This document shows positions 38,188 to 51,853 of a stretch of 64,000 bases of DNA, one piece after another. Below the pieces are notes generated by a model. The model made no database searches and had not been told where the DNA came from. It saw only the letters and a list, made by a program, of their open reading frames with translations. The translations under genes were made by a program, and so were the position numbers. The stretch's first letter is position 1. Each line of letters opens with the position of its first letter. Origin of the DNA: Brugia malayi (Eukaryota; Nematoda; Chromadorea; Rhabditida; Onchocercidae); the NCBI RefSeq assembly GCF_000002995.4, contig NW_025062478.1:9869001-9933000 (forward strand), in the 5' to 3' direction.

Positions 38188-39108
38188 TCAAACAACTATA
38201 CGGCTTTCACCCGTATGAATCATCATATGTGATTTCATACTGTCAGACCGAGTGAAATTCTTTTTGCATATCGAACAACTGTACGGCTTTTCACCAGCAT
38301 GAGTCGTCGTCATATGTCTTTTCATATTACGGAGATCACCGAAATTCCTTTTGCATATCGAACAACTGTGCGGCTTTTCACTGGTATGAATCATCATATG
38401 TGATTTCATACTGCTGGACTGAATAAAATTCTTTTTGCATATCGAACAACTGTACGGCTTTTCACCAGTATGAATCATCACATGTTTTTTCATATCCCCG
38501 AACTGAGTGAAATTTCTCTTGCATAGTGGACAACTATGAGGTTTTTCACCAGTATGAGTCATCATATGATTTTTTATATGGCAGGATTGAGTGAAATTTC
38601 TCTTGCATACTGAACAACTATACGGCTTTTCACCGGTATGAGTCTTCTTATGCCTTTTCATATTACAGAGATCAGCGAAATTCTTTTTGCATATGGAACA
38701 ACTGTACGGCTTCTCACCGGTATGAACCACCATATGTGCTTTCATACTGCTGGACTGAATAAAATTCTTTTTGCATATCGAACAACTATACGGCTTTTCA
38801 CCAGTATGAGTCATCATATGATTTTTTATATGGCAGGATTGAGTGAAATTTCTCTTGCATACTGGACAACTATACGGCTTTTCACCGGTATGAGTCATCA
38901 CATGTTTTTTCATATGTGTTATTTCCTTTTGACATATATCACAACGCCGTTTCTTTCCTGTGCTTTCTTTTTCTGGTTCAATTACTTCCATCAGTGTTTC
39001 GATTGGAACAAGTCGTCGCGGTTTAATTCGTTCATCACTCACTCTTTTCACTGATAAGCCTTGCGATTTATTTCCTTCCTCTTTCACTTTTGATATTGAT
39101 AAATCCAA
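38188..39108 (-). CDS. ZNF10: B-type C2H2 gene, no signal-like exon
   Basis: Same protein as ZNF6 and ZNF8, same frameshifted end. The 5' side is cut by spacer S at 39122/39123. Confidence 0.65.
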   Translation of the reverse strand: MDLSISKVKEEGNKSQGLSVKRVSDERIKPRRLVPIETLMEVIEPEKESTGKKRRCDICQKEITHMKKHVMTHTGEKPYSCPVCKRNFTQSCHIKNHMMTHTGEKPYSCSICKKNFIQSSSMKAHMVVHTGEKPYSCSICKKNFADLCNMKRHKKTHTGEKPYSCSVCKRNFTQSCHIKNHMMTHTGEKPHSCPLCKRNFTQFGDMKKHVMIHTGEKPYSCSICKKNFIQSSSMKSHMMIHTSEKPHSCSICKRNFGDLRNMKRHMTTTHAGEKPYSCSICKKNFTRSDSMKSHMMIHTGESRIVV

Positions 39109-40326
39109 CGGTTCTGTTTGTTAATTAGAAGGTTTATAATCTAGATGGTTATTCAGAATTAATTCTAAGTAACTTCAGTTGTTCATCTGAACTATAATAG
39201 GATAAGAAACACAATGGAAATAGAAAATATATTCAGTATTCGTCCACTAATTGATGTCAACTTCTGGCAACTTTATATTTCTAAAACCAATTGATGAGAG
39301 AGGAAACTCCTGACATTTGCTTAATAATATTTACTGGATATAACGATAACCGAAATATGCTTTTAAATACTTCGCAAAAAAAAACTCATCAAATACTGAT
39401 CTAGTATAATAGAAAATCTTGATTTACATCGGAGAATATGGAAAGATTGATTACTCAACTAGTTTAAGAGAACGTACATAAGTAGAACATAATTTTCCAA
39501 AGAGTAGAAATAAAAACAAAAATTGTGATGCAAATATTTTACATTCAAATATTTTATCGCACAAATTATATTGAGTGAAGATTTATTTCGTAAGGAGCTA
39601 AGAGACAAATCCATTGGTCGGTATATCATATAATTGATCCACAAATCCGGAGTAGATAAAATACTGTGCACCGATGACAAATCTGCAATAGTATTGAAAA
39701 AAAAGAATGTTCACAAATTTTAGAAATAAAGTAAAACGCTGAATTTAAAATCAATAATATATGAAAAGTATAATTTAAAATACTCCGCAAATAAACAAAA
39801 TGCTAACTCATTAACCAGCTGAATTTTCAACTTTTTTGATTACCATACAAAATTTTCTGATTTGATATCTATCACTTCCAATCGCTGTAATCCGATTTTC
39901 CTTTACACAGTCTTTTTAATTCCCATTTTTACATCCCGTAGGAAATTATTAGATGTTTAACTATAAGAAAATCTCTAATAAAGAAGACCATGTATAGAAC
40001 TATTTTTTTTTTCTTTTTTTTTTCGAGAATAGGAAAAATGCATTACTTATTCAAATATGAAAAAACAAGAACCAAATGATTTAGATTGCTTGAAAGGAAC
40101 GTTCCATTAATTTTTATGAAAAATTTTATAAATAAGGATATAAAAAAGAATGTGAATGAAATACCTTTTTCAACTGAAATTCTAAAATCCATGCAATTGT
40201 GAATAGAAAGCAATAAATACAGAAAATATTTCACTCTTCCATGATGTTGAATTTCCGAGAGGAATTTCAGAGAGACGAAATTCCCGAGAGATAGCCTGTA
40301 GGAAATAAGAATTCTCTATACTATGC

Positions 40327-40374
40327 TGTTGAAAAAGCAAGATGACAGTGACTGGTCATCTTGCTTTTTCAACA
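40327..40374. repeat. 20 bp foldback, copy 4
   Basis: Same arms and loop as at 21711-21758. Confidence 0.85.
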
Positions 40375-41847
40375 AGATTAGGGTACGCTTATCCTTTTAG
40401 AACGCATAACAGTTAGCACATTTTTGTATTTTTTAATGTAGTTATTTGGAATGGAAATTATGTGCTTTGGTGGATTCTTTTATTTGCTAAATCGTTTGTT
40501 CAGTTTCTCTTCTTCTGTAATATTTTTGTTTTTTTAAATCAGTAAATCAAACTGTCGGATTATTTATTGACTTTATATTTCTTCCAAATTTTCTTGCTAT
40601 GTTCAGCTTAATAATACTTTAAATGTATTTTAGGTTTAGGGATTGATCCCTCATTCTTCCATTCCTACTCCTTCCAATTTTAACTTTTAGAACTTTAAAC
40701 CTGTTTTGACATTTCTGTATTTGTTAGTACAATTGTTGGGGATGGAAATTCTTTTAATCGGGAATTGCAATTATTTCCCTTGAACGAGGAAGCCCTAGTA
40801 AAAGTCATCAGCTCACTTTAAGTACATTTCTTTTTTTTAAGGTAAACATGCTAGCCACATGCAACCAATAAAGCTTTCCATACGTATGTGATATTTTTAT
40901 GTTTCAGTTGAATTGTCGTATCTACTTTGAAACAGTCAAATTGTGCAATATTCTGAATTATATCGCTTTCGCCAGAGACATCTCCGTCTGCAACTGTAGC
41001 TCAGTTCAAAATTTGATTTGAAGTGTTTGCTGTTACTTCGCGAGAAAATTCTGTCATTCTTATTGACTACATATTTTTTACCTTAGCCTATATCACTAAT
41101 TAAATTCATTAATACTGTGTAATTATTAGGTGCATTAATAATGTCATGGCAAGATTAAGTTAATTGTAAAAATATCATTATTAATTAATATTCAGTGAAG
41201 AAGTGGTATTAATTTTAGTTAAAGTAATAATATGGTTAATAAAGCATTTAAGTCATCTCCTCTACATTTTCATGGGAAGTCTTTTTAATCAATAACTTCC
41301 TTTATGGAATTGATGGAAGAAATGAAATATATGTCACGTTGTGATTTCTTAACAGGTACAATTAAGACGGTGAGGAAAAAAGTAACTTTTGAGACAGGTG
41401 TTAACATAAATGATCAAAGTGACAGTTAATGGTTTTAAAAATATTTCAGTCAGTACAAATAGTTAGATATGCTTTTGTATATGCATCCTCAAATCTCTTG
41501 CTGATTTTCATCTGTAATACATTGTTGATTACCGATCAAATATTTAGTCATTCACTGATATAAATTTGACGCTCTGCTGTAGATCGCATAATTATATAGC
41601 TTTATGAAATGATTAAGAAGATTCTTTTCTTCCCCAGAAATTTATTTCTATTTCATTTATATAATAATCAAGGGAGGAATACATATGATCAACTACATTC
41701 ATTAGTAATATAACAATAGCGATATTTATTCGCAAGTTCTTCGTACACAGCATGCAAGATTACTTGTAAATGAAATCGATACAGAGAATATAAAAAATCA
41801 AAACAGAAATAGCAGAGGGCATTTATTTTGTTTAAATTGGGCAAGTT

Positions 41848-43017
41848 TTAATGATTCTTCATGTGCGATTTCAAACCGGATTTAGTCTGAAAATCTTTAC
41901 TGCATACAGTACACTGGTAGACAGGTCTATTCATGTCATGAATTACCATGTGAGTCTGCAAACTGCGTTTTTGGGGGTAACTTTTTCCGCATATCGAACA
42001 ACTATACGGCTTTTCACCGGTATGAATCACCATATGTGCTTTCATACTGTCGGATCGACTGAAATTCTTTTTGCATATCGAACAACAGTAAGGCTTTTCA
42101 CCGGTATGAATCACCATATGTGCTTTCATACTGTTGGACCGACTGAAATTCTTTTTGCATATTGAACAACTGTACGGCTTTTCACCAGTATGAATCATCA
42201 CATGTTTTTTCATATCCCCGAACTGAGTGAAATTTCTCTTGCATACTGGACAACTATGAGATTTTTCACCAGTATGAGTCATCATATGATTTTTTATATG
42301 GCAGGATTGAGTGAAATTTCTCTTGCATACTGGACAACTATACGGCTTTTCACCAGTATGAGTCTTCTTATGCCTTTTCATATTACAGAGATCACCGAAA
42401 TTCTTTTTGCATATGGAACAACTGTACGGCTTCTCACCGGTATGAACCACCATATGTGCTATCATACTGCTGGACTGAATAAAATTCTTTTTGCATATCG
42501 AACAACTGTACGGCTTTTCACCAGTATGAATCATCACATGTTTTTTCATATTCCCGAACTGAGTGAAATTTCTCTTGCATAGTGGACAACTATACGGCTT
42601 TTCAGCAGTATGAGTCATCATATGATTTTTCATATGTGTTATTTCCTTTTGACATATATCACAACGCCGTTTCTTTCCTGTGCTTTCTTTTTCTGGTTCA
42701 ATTACTTCCGTCAGTGTTTCGATTGGAACAAGTCGTCGCGGTTTAATTCGTTCATCACTCACTCTTTTCACTGATAAGCCTTGCGATTTATTTCCTTCCT
42801 CTTTCACTTTTGATATTGATAAATCCAACGGTTCTGTTTGTTCCGTTTGCGCTACCTTAAATGATATGAAATTATCAATGAAAAATCACTGTGAAAAATT
42901 TAAATGCCGATGGTATTGTGGTGTTATGTTGTTTTTTTTTTTAACTTTATGTGGACTTACTGTGTTTCGAATATTGCTCAATTGGAAGACAAAGAAGAAT
43001 AAATAGATGAAATGCAT
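41848..43017 (-). CDS. ZNF11: A1-type C2H2 gene, intact C-terminus
   Basis: Proposed exons are 43017-42961 and 42855-41848. The protein matches ZNF5 in finger order and ends at MKNH. The signal-like exon, donor and upstream TTTTTCAG are present. Confidence 0.85.
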
Positions 43018-44393
43018 GTTAATGAGAATAGTTTGTTGCCAATTCTGAAAAACATTCAAATTTATTGACGGTTGCTTCTAAAGAATAATGTCGCTGCTAT
43101 TTGACAAATGCGCAAAGGAGATATTTCTTCAAGTAAATGCTTTTCTAAATATATTAGTTTATTAATAAATTTATCATCTAATTCCAAAATCCCTGTCATA
43201 ACTCAAAAGTTTGAAAAGGGGTAATCTTCTGTCGTCTTCTGTCGAAATGAATGAAATAAAACTACTGAATGATAATTGTAGGAGAGTATGACAGAGGCCA
43301 ACCGATCAATTCTGTTAGATATTGTTCGATAATCGCATGTATAACTTCTCATTCAGATGGGGGTGGCAAACTACGTGTATTGATAACTTACGTCTACGTA
43401 TAATAACGTATGTATAGCAATAATAATAGAATATATAATAATGTATAATAAAATGATAATAGCACTACTGCTTAATCCTCTATACTGAATCATTTCTTTT
43501 CAGCTTCTGTATTTTATTGTTATAAATAATTTATGCAAAGCAGTTATGACACTTTTTGTAATCTTATTATATTTCGCTTCAATTTTTCCACATTTTCAAA
43601 TTTTTGGGAATATTGGAAAGAATGGAAAATTACATTGCTGCATCTCTTATAATTGGTAATGTTGATTTATAAATGCTAAATGGTTTCAACTTTAAAGTGA
43701 AAGCTAATGGTTCAAAGTGAAAGCTAATGGTTCTAAAAATAATTCGATCAGCACGAATAATTAGACAGATATTGTATATGTTTTCTGAAAATTTCTTGTT
43801 GATTTTTAACTGTAATACTTTATTAATAGCCGATTAAATATTTAGTCACTCGCTGATATAAGTTTGACGCTCTGTTGTAAACCGCATAACCAAACAACTT
43901 TATGAAATGATATGTTGTGTTTAAGAAGATTCTTTTCTTTCCCAAAAATTGATTTTCATTTTATTTATGCAATAATCGAGAGAGGAATACATATGAGCAA
44001 TTCCATTTCATAAGTAATTTAAAAATAGCGATATTTATTCGCAAGTTCTTCGTACACAGCATGCAAGATTACTTGTGTAGATTACTTGTTACTTGTAAAG
44101 AAAAACGCTGCAAGAACAAAAAACAGGGACGAAAAACGACATAAATGTGCATATAAGATCAAACAAAAGAAATAGCTAACAACAGAGAATGTAAATAATA
44201 AAATAGAAATAGCAGAGAGCATTTCATTTGTTTAAAGTACGCGAAATTTAATGATTCTTCATGTGCGATTTCAAGCCGGATTTAGCCTGAAAATCTTTAC
44301 TGCATACAGTATAGTGGTAGACAGGTCTATTCATTTCATGAGTTGCCATGTGAGACTGCAAATGGTGTTTATGTATGAAACCTTTTCTACATA

Positions 44394-45503
44394 TCAAACA
44401 ACTATACGGCTTTCACCCGTATGAATCATCATATGTGATTTCATACTGTCAGACCGAGTGAAATTCTTTTTGCATATCGAACAACTGTACGGCTTTTCAC
44501 CAGCATGAGTCGTCGTCATATGTCTTTTCATATTACGGAGATCACCGAAATTCCTTTTGCATATCGAACAACTGTGCGGCTTTTCACTGGTATGAATCAT
44601 CATATGTGATTTCATACTGCTGGACTGAATAAAATTCTTTTTGCATATCGAACAACTGTACGGCTTTTCACCAGTATGAATCATCACATGTTTTTTCATA
44701 TCCCCGAACTGAGTGAAATTTCTCTTGCATAGTGGACAACTATGAGGTTTTTCACCAGTATGAGTCATCATATGATTTTTTATATGGCAGGATTGAGTGA
44801 AATTTCTCTTGCATACTGAACAACTATACGGCTTTTCACCGGTATGAGTCTTCTTATGCCTTTTCATATTACAGAGATCAGCGAAATTCTTTTTGCATAT
44901 GGAACAACTGTACGGCTTCTCACCGGTATGAACCACCATATGTGCTTTCATACTGCTGGACTGAATAAAATTCTTTTTGCATATCGAACAACTATACGGC
45001 TTTTCACCAGTATGAGTCATCATATGATTTTTTATATGGCAGGATTGAGTGAAATTTCTCTTGCATACTGGACAACTATACGGCTTTTCACCGGTATGAG
45101 TCATCACATGTTTTTTCATATGTGTTATTTCCTTTTGACATATATCACAACGCCGTTTCTTTCCTGTGCTTTCTTTTTCTGGTTCAATTACTTCCATCAG
45201 TGTTTCGATTGGAACAAGTCGTCGCGGTTTAATTCGTTCATCACTCACTCTTTTCACTGATAAGCCTTGCGATTTATTTCCTTCCTCTTTCACTTTTGAT
45301 ATTGATAAATCCAACGGTTCTGTTTGTTCCGTTTGCGCTACCTTAAATGATATGAAATTATCAATGAAAAATCACTGTGAAAAATTTAAATGCCGATGGT
45401 ATTGTGGTGTTATGTTGTTTTTTTTTTTAACTTTATGTGGACTTACTGTGTTTCGAATATTGCTCAATTGGAAGACAAAGAAGAATAAATAGATGAAATG
45501 CAT
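44394..45503 (-). CDS. ZNF12: B-type C2H2 gene with signal-like exon
   Basis: Proposed exons are 45503-45447 and 45341-44394. The finger exon is the same as in ZNF6, 8 and 10 including the HTGESRIVV frameshift end, but the 5' side is the complete standard form. It therefore shows what the spacer-cut B genes lost. Confidence 0.8.
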
Positions 45504-47013
45504 GTTAATGAGAATAGTTTGTTGCCAATTCTGAAAAACATTCAAATTTATTGACGGTTGCTTCTAAAGAATAATGTCGCTGCTATTTGACAAATGCGCA
45601 AAGGAGATATTTCTTCAAGTAAATGCTTTTCTAAATATATTAGTTTATTAATAAATTTATCATCTAATTCCAAAATCCCTGTCATAACTCAAAAGTTTGA
45701 AAAGGGGTAATCTTCTGTCGTCTTCTGTCGAAATGAATGAAATAAAACTACTGAATGATAATTGTAGGAGAGTATGACAGAGGCCAACCGATCAATTCTG
45801 TTAGATATTGTTCGATAATCGCATGTATAACTTCTCATTCAGATGGGGGTGGCAAACTACGTGTATTGATAACTTACGTCTACGTATAATAACGTATGTA
45901 TAGCAATAATAATAGAATATATAATAATGTATAATAAAATGATAATAGCACTACTGCTTAATCCTCTATACTGAATCATTTCTTTTCAGCTTCTGTATTT
46001 TATTGTTATAAATAATTTATGCAAAGCAGTTATGACACTTTTTGTAATCTTATTATATTTCGCTTCAATTTTTCCACATTTTCAAATTTTTGGGAATATT
46101 GGAAAGAATGGAAAATTACATTGCTGCATCTCTTATAATTGGTAATGTTGATTTATAAATGCTAAATGGTTTCAACTTTAAAGTGAAAGCTAATGGTTCA
46201 AAGTGAAAGCTAATGGTTCTAAAAATAATTCGATCAGCACGAATAATTAGACAGATATTGTATATGTTTTCTGAAAATTTCTTGTTGATTTTTAACTGTA
46301 ATACTTTATTAATAGCCGATTAAATATTTAGTCACTCGCTGATATAAGTTTGACGCTCTGTTGTAAACCGCATAACCAAACAACTTTATGAAATGATATG
46401 TTGTGTTTAAGAAGATTCTTTTCTTTCCCAAAAATTGATTTTCATTTTATTTATGCAATAATCGAGAGAGGAATACATATGAGCAATTCCATTTCATAAG
46501 TAATTTAAAAATAGCGATATTTATTCGCAAGTTCTTCGTACACAGCATGCAAGATTACTTGTGTAGATTACTTGTTACTTGTAAAGAAAAACGCTGCAAG
46601 AACAAAAAACAGGGACGAAAAACGACATAAATGTGCATATAAGATCAAACAAAAGAAATAGCTAACAACAGAGAATGTAAATAATAAAATAGAAATAGCA
46701 GAGAGCATTTCATTTGTTTAAAGTACGCGAAATTTAATGATTCTTCATGTGCGATTTCAAGCCGGATTTAGCCTGAAAATCTTTACTGCATACAGTATAG
46801 TGGTAGACAGGTCTATTCATTTCATGAGTTGCCATGTGAGACTGCAAATGGTGTTTATGTATGAAACCTTTTCTACATATCAAACAACTATACGGCTTTC
46901 ACCCGTATGAATCATCATATGTGATTTCATACTGTCAGACCGAGTGAAATTCTTTTTGCATATCGAACAACTGTACGGCTTTTCACCAGCATGAGTCGTC
47001 GTCATATGTCTTT

Positions 47014-47991
47014 TCATATTACGGAGATCACCGAAATTCCTTTTGCATATCGAACAACAGTAAGGCTTTTCACCTGGTATGAATCATCATATGTGATTTC
47101 ATACTGTTGGACTGAACTGAAATTCTTTTTGCATATCGAACAACTGTACGGCTTTTCACCAGTATGAATCATCACATGTTTTTTCATATCCCCGAACTGA
47201 GTGAAATTTCTCTTGCATAGTGGACAACTATGAGATTTTTCACCAGTATGAGTCATCATATGATTTTTTATATGGCAGGATTGAGTGAAATTTCTCTTGC
47301 ATACTGAACAACTATACGGCTTTTCACCAGTATGAGTCTTCTTATGCCTTTTCATATTACAGAGATCAGCGAAATTCTTTTTGCATATGGAACAACTGTA
47401 CGGCTTCTCACCGGTATGAACCACCATATGTGCTTTCATACTGCTGGACTGAATAAAATTCTTTTTGCATATCGAACAACTATACGGCTTTTCACCAGTA
47501 TGAGTCATCATATGATTTTTTATATGGCAGGATTGAGTGAAATTTCTCTTGCATACTGGACAACTATACGGCTTTTCACCGGTATGAGTCATCACATGTT
47601 TTTTCATATGTGTTATTTCCTTTTGACATATATCACAACGCCGTTTCTTTCCTGTGCTTTCTTTTTCTGGTTCAATTACTTCCATCAGTGTTTCGATTGG
47701 AACAAGTCGTCGCGGTTTAATTCGTTCATCACTCACTCTTTTCACTGATAAGCCTTGCGATTTATTTCCTTCCTCTTTCACTTTTGATATTGATAAATCC
47801 AACGGTTCTGTTTGTTCCGTTTGCGCTACCTTAAATGATATGAAATTATCAATGAAAAATCACTGTGAAAAATTTAAATGCCGATGGTATTGTGGTGTTA
47901 TGTTGTTTTTTTTTTTAACTTTATGTGGACTTACTGTGTTTCGAATATTGCTCAATTGGAAGACAAAGAAGAATAAATAGATGAAATGCAT
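47014..47991 (-). pseudogene. ZNF13: mosaic A/B C2H2 copy broken by recombination indels
   Basis: Exons would be 47991-47935 and 47829-47014. Leader, degenerate finger and five fingers are intact, then the frame shifts inside the sixth finger. At 47106-47118 the A form and B form are stitched together with one extra base (plus strand ttggactgaactgaaattc). A second extra base follows at ~47073 (cacctggtatg). The frame is never restored; the protein ends in about 30 unrelated residues. Flanking tracts alternate between A-type (aacagtaaggc, gagatttttc) and B-type, so this is a conversion or crossover product. It retains a signal-like exon. Confidence 0.75.
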
Positions 47992-49367
47992 GTTAATGAG
48001 AATAGTTTGTTGCCAATTCTGAAAAACATTCAAATTTATTGACGGTTGCTTCTAAAGAATAATGTCGCTGCTATTTGACAAATGCGCAAAGGAGATATTT
48101 CTTCAAGTAAATGCTTTTCTAAATATATTAGTTTATTAATAAATTTATCATCTAATTCCAAAATCCCTGTCATAACTCAAAAGTTTGAAAAGGGGTAATC
48201 TTCTGTCGTCTTCTGTCGAAATGAATGAAATAAAACTACTGAATGATAATTGTAGGAGAGTATGACAGAGGCCAACCGATCAATTCTGTTAGATATTGTT
48301 CGATAATCGCATGTATAACTTCTCATTCAGATGGGGGTGGCAAACTACGTGTATTGATAACTTACGTCTACGTATAATAACGTATGTATAGCAATAATAA
48401 TAGAATATATAATAATGTATAATAAAATGATAATAGCACTACTGCTTAATCCTCTATACTGAATCATTTCTTTTCAGCTTCTGTATTTTATTGTTATAAA
48501 TAATTTATGCAAAGCAGTTATGACACTTTTTGTAATCTTATTATATTTCGCTTCAATTTTTCCACATTTTCAAATTTTTGGGAATATTGGAAAGAATGGA
48601 AAATTACATTGCTGCATCTCTTATAATTGGTAATGTTGATTTATAAATGCTAAATGGTTTCAACTTTAAAGTGAAAGCTAATGGTTCAAAGTGAAAGCTA
48701 ATGGTTCTAAAAATAATTCGATCAGCACGAATAATTAGACAGATATTGTATATGTTTTCTGAAAATTTCTTGTTGATTTTTAACTGTAATACTTTATTAA
48801 TAGCCGATTAAATATTTAGTCACTCGCTGATATAAGTTTGACGCTCTGTTGTAAACCGCATAACCAAACAACTTTATGAAATGATATGTTGTGTTTAAGA
48901 AGATTCTTTTCTTTCCCAAAAATTGATTTTCATTTTATTTATGCAATAATCGAGAGAGGAATACATATGAGCAATTCCATTTCATAAGTAATTTAAAAAT
49001 AGCGATATTTATTCGCAAGTTCTTCGTACACAGCATGCAAGATTACTTGTGTAGATTACTTGTTACTTGTAAAGAAAAACGCTGCAAGAACAAAAAACAG
49101 GGACGAAAAACGACATAAATGTGCATATAAGATCAAACAAAAGAAATAGCTAACAACAGAGAATGTAAATAATAAAATAGAAATAGCAGAGAGCATTTCA
49201 TTTGTTTAAAGTACGCGAAATTTAATGATTCTTCATGTGCGATTTCAAGCCGGATTTAGCCTGAAAATCTTTACTGCATACAGTATAGTGGTAGACAGGT
49301 CTATTCATTTCATGAGTTGCCATGTGAGACTGCAAATGGTGTTTATGTATGAAACCTTTTCTACATA

Positions 49368-50477
49368 TCAAACAACTATACGGCTTTCACCCGTATGAAT
49401 CATCATATGTGATTTCATACTGTCAGACCGAGTGAAATTCTTTTTGCATATCGAACAACTGTACGGCTTTTCACCAGCATGAGTCGTCGTCATATGTCTT
49501 TTCATATTACGGAGATCACCGAAATTCCTTTTGCATATCGAACAACAGTAAGGCTTTTCACCGGTATGAATCACCATATGTGCTTTCATACTGTTGGACC
49601 GACTGAAATTCTTTTTGCATATTGAACAACTGTACGGCTTTTCACCAGTATGAATCATCACATGTTTTTTCATATCCCCGAACTGAGTGAAATTTCTCTT
49701 GCATACTGGACAACTATGAGATTTTTCACCAGTATGAGTCATCATATGATTTTTTATATGGCAGGATTGAGTGAAATTTCTCTTGCATACTGGACAACTA
49801 TACGGCTTTTCACCAGTATGAGTCTTCTTATGCCTTTTCATATTACAGAGATCACCGAAATTCTTTTTGCATATGGAACAACTGTACGGCTTCTCACCGG
49901 TATGAACCACCATATGTGCTATCATACTGCTGGACTGAATAAAATTCTTTTTGCATATCGAACAACTGTACGGCTTTTCACCAGTATGAATCATCACATG
50001 TTTTTTCATATTCCCGAACTGAGTGAAATTTCTCTTGCATAGTGGACAACTATACGGCTTTTCAGCAGTATGAGTCATCATATGATTTTTCATATGTGTT
50101 ATTTCCTTTTGACATATATCACAACGCCGTTTCTTTCCTGTGCTTTCTTTTTCTGGTTCAATTACTTCCGTCAGTGTTTCGATTGGAACAAGTCGTCGCG
50201 GTTTAATTCGTTCATCACTCACTCTTTTCACTGATAAGCCTTGCGATTTATTTCCTTCCTCTTTCACTTTTGATATTGATAAATCCAACGGTTCTGTTTG
50301 TTCCGTTTGCGCTACCTTAAATGATATGAAATTATCAATGAAAAATCACTGTGAAAAATTTAAATGCCGATGGTATTGTGGTGTTATGTTGTTTTTTTTT
50401 TTAACTTTATGTGGACTTACTGTGTTTCGAATATTGCTCAATTGGAAGACAAAGAAGAATAAATAGATGAAATGCAT
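49368..50477 (-). CDS. ZNF14: in-frame A1/B chimeric C2H2 gene
   Basis: Proposed exons are 50477-50421 and 50315-49368. The N-terminal leader and first six full fingers follow A1 (QFGNMKK, IQSSSMIA, GDLCNMKR, TQSCHIKN, TQFGDMKK, SRSNSMKA). Then, within one finger, an A-type knuckle (YCCSIC) is joined to a B-type helix (KRNFGDLRNMKRH), followed by the B-type TRSDSMKS finger and HTGESRIVV frameshift end. The crossover lies near 49525-49550 and kept the frame. Confidence 0.8.
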
Positions 50478-51853
50478 GTTAATGAGAATAGTTTGTTGCC
50501 AATTCTGAAAAACATTCAAATTTATTGACGGTTGCTTCTAAAGAATAATGTCGCTGCTATTTGACAAATGCGCAAAGGAGATATTTCTTCAAGTAAATGC
50601 TTTTCTAAATATATTAGTTTATTAATAAATTTATCATCTAATTCCAAAATCCCTGTCATAACTCAAAAGTTTGAAAAGGGGTAATCTTCTGTCGTCTTCT
50701 GTCGAAATGAATGAAATAAAACTACTGAATGATAATTGTAGGAGAGTATGACAGAGGCCAACCGATCAATTCTGTTAGATATTGTTCGATAATCGCATGT
50801 ATAACTTCTCATTCAGATGGGGGTGGCAAACTACGTGTATTGATAACTTACGTCTACGTATAATAACGTATGTATAGCAATAATAATAGAATATATAATA
50901 ATGTATAATAAAATGATAATAGCACTACTGCTTAATCCTCTATACTGAATCATTTCTTTTCAGCTTCTGTATTTTATTGTTATAAATAATTTATGCAAAG
51001 CAGTTATGACACTTTTTGTAATCTTATTATATTTCGCTTCAATTTTTCCACATTTTCAAATTTTTGGGAATATTGGAAAGAATGGAAAATTACATTGCTG
51101 CATCTCTTATAATTGGTAATGTTGATTTATAAATGCTAAATGGTTTCAACTTTAAAGTGAAAGCTAATGGTTCAAAGTGAAAGCTAATGGTTCTAAAAAT
51201 AATTCGATCAGCACGAATAATTAGACAGATATTGTATATGTTTTCTGAAAATTTCTTGTTGATTTTTAACTGTAATACTTTATTAATAGCCGATTAAATA
51301 TTTAGTCACTCGCTGATATAAGTTTGACGCTCTGTTGTAAACCGCATAACCAAACAACTTTATGAAATGATATGTTGTGTTTAAGAAGATTCTTTTCTTT
51401 CCCAAAAATTGATTTTCATTTTATTTATGCAATAATCGAGAGAGGAATACATATGAGCAATTCCATTTCATAAGTAATTTAAAAATAGCGATATTTATTC
51501 GCAAGTTCTTCGTACACAGCATGCAAGATTACTTGTGTAGATTACTTGTTACTTGTAAAGAAAAACGCTGCAAGAACAAAAAACAGGGACGAAAAACGAC
51601 ATAAATGTGCATATAAGATCAAACAAAAGAAATAGCTAACAACAGAGAATGTAAATAATAAAATAGAAATAGCAGAGAGCATTTCATTTGTTTAAAGTAC
51701 GCGAAATTTAATGATTCTTCATGTGCGATTTCAAGCCGGATTTAGCCTGAAAATCTTTACTGCATACAGTATAGTGGTAGACAGGTCTATTCATTTCATG
51801 AGTTGCCATGTGAGACTGCAAATGGTGTTTATGTATGAAACCTTTTCTACATA

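Larger units (their letters stand above)
32917..39122. repeat. 6.2 kb tandem unit 3 (spacer + ZNF9 + ZNF10)
   Basis: Same order as unit 1. Spacer variants are ttgttcatctg and aacacaatgg, shared with unit 4, while the A gene matches unit 2. This mosaic pattern indicates exchange between units. Confidence 0.9.
39123..45328. repeat. 6.2 kb tandem unit 4 (spacer + ZNF11 + ZNF12)
   Basis: Spacer variants as in unit 3; the A gene is A1 type as in unit 1. The unit ends differently: ZNF12 continues into the standard upstream flank and signal-like exon instead of another spacer, marking the switch to the short-unit part of the array. Confidence 0.9.

Noticed and set aside
20506..45328. Treating the whole 6.2 kb array as an assembly artefact
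   Set aside because: Units carry distinct, discordant variants, chimeric copies and different edges, which argues for real copies. Collapse or expansion of copy number still cannot be excluded without reads.
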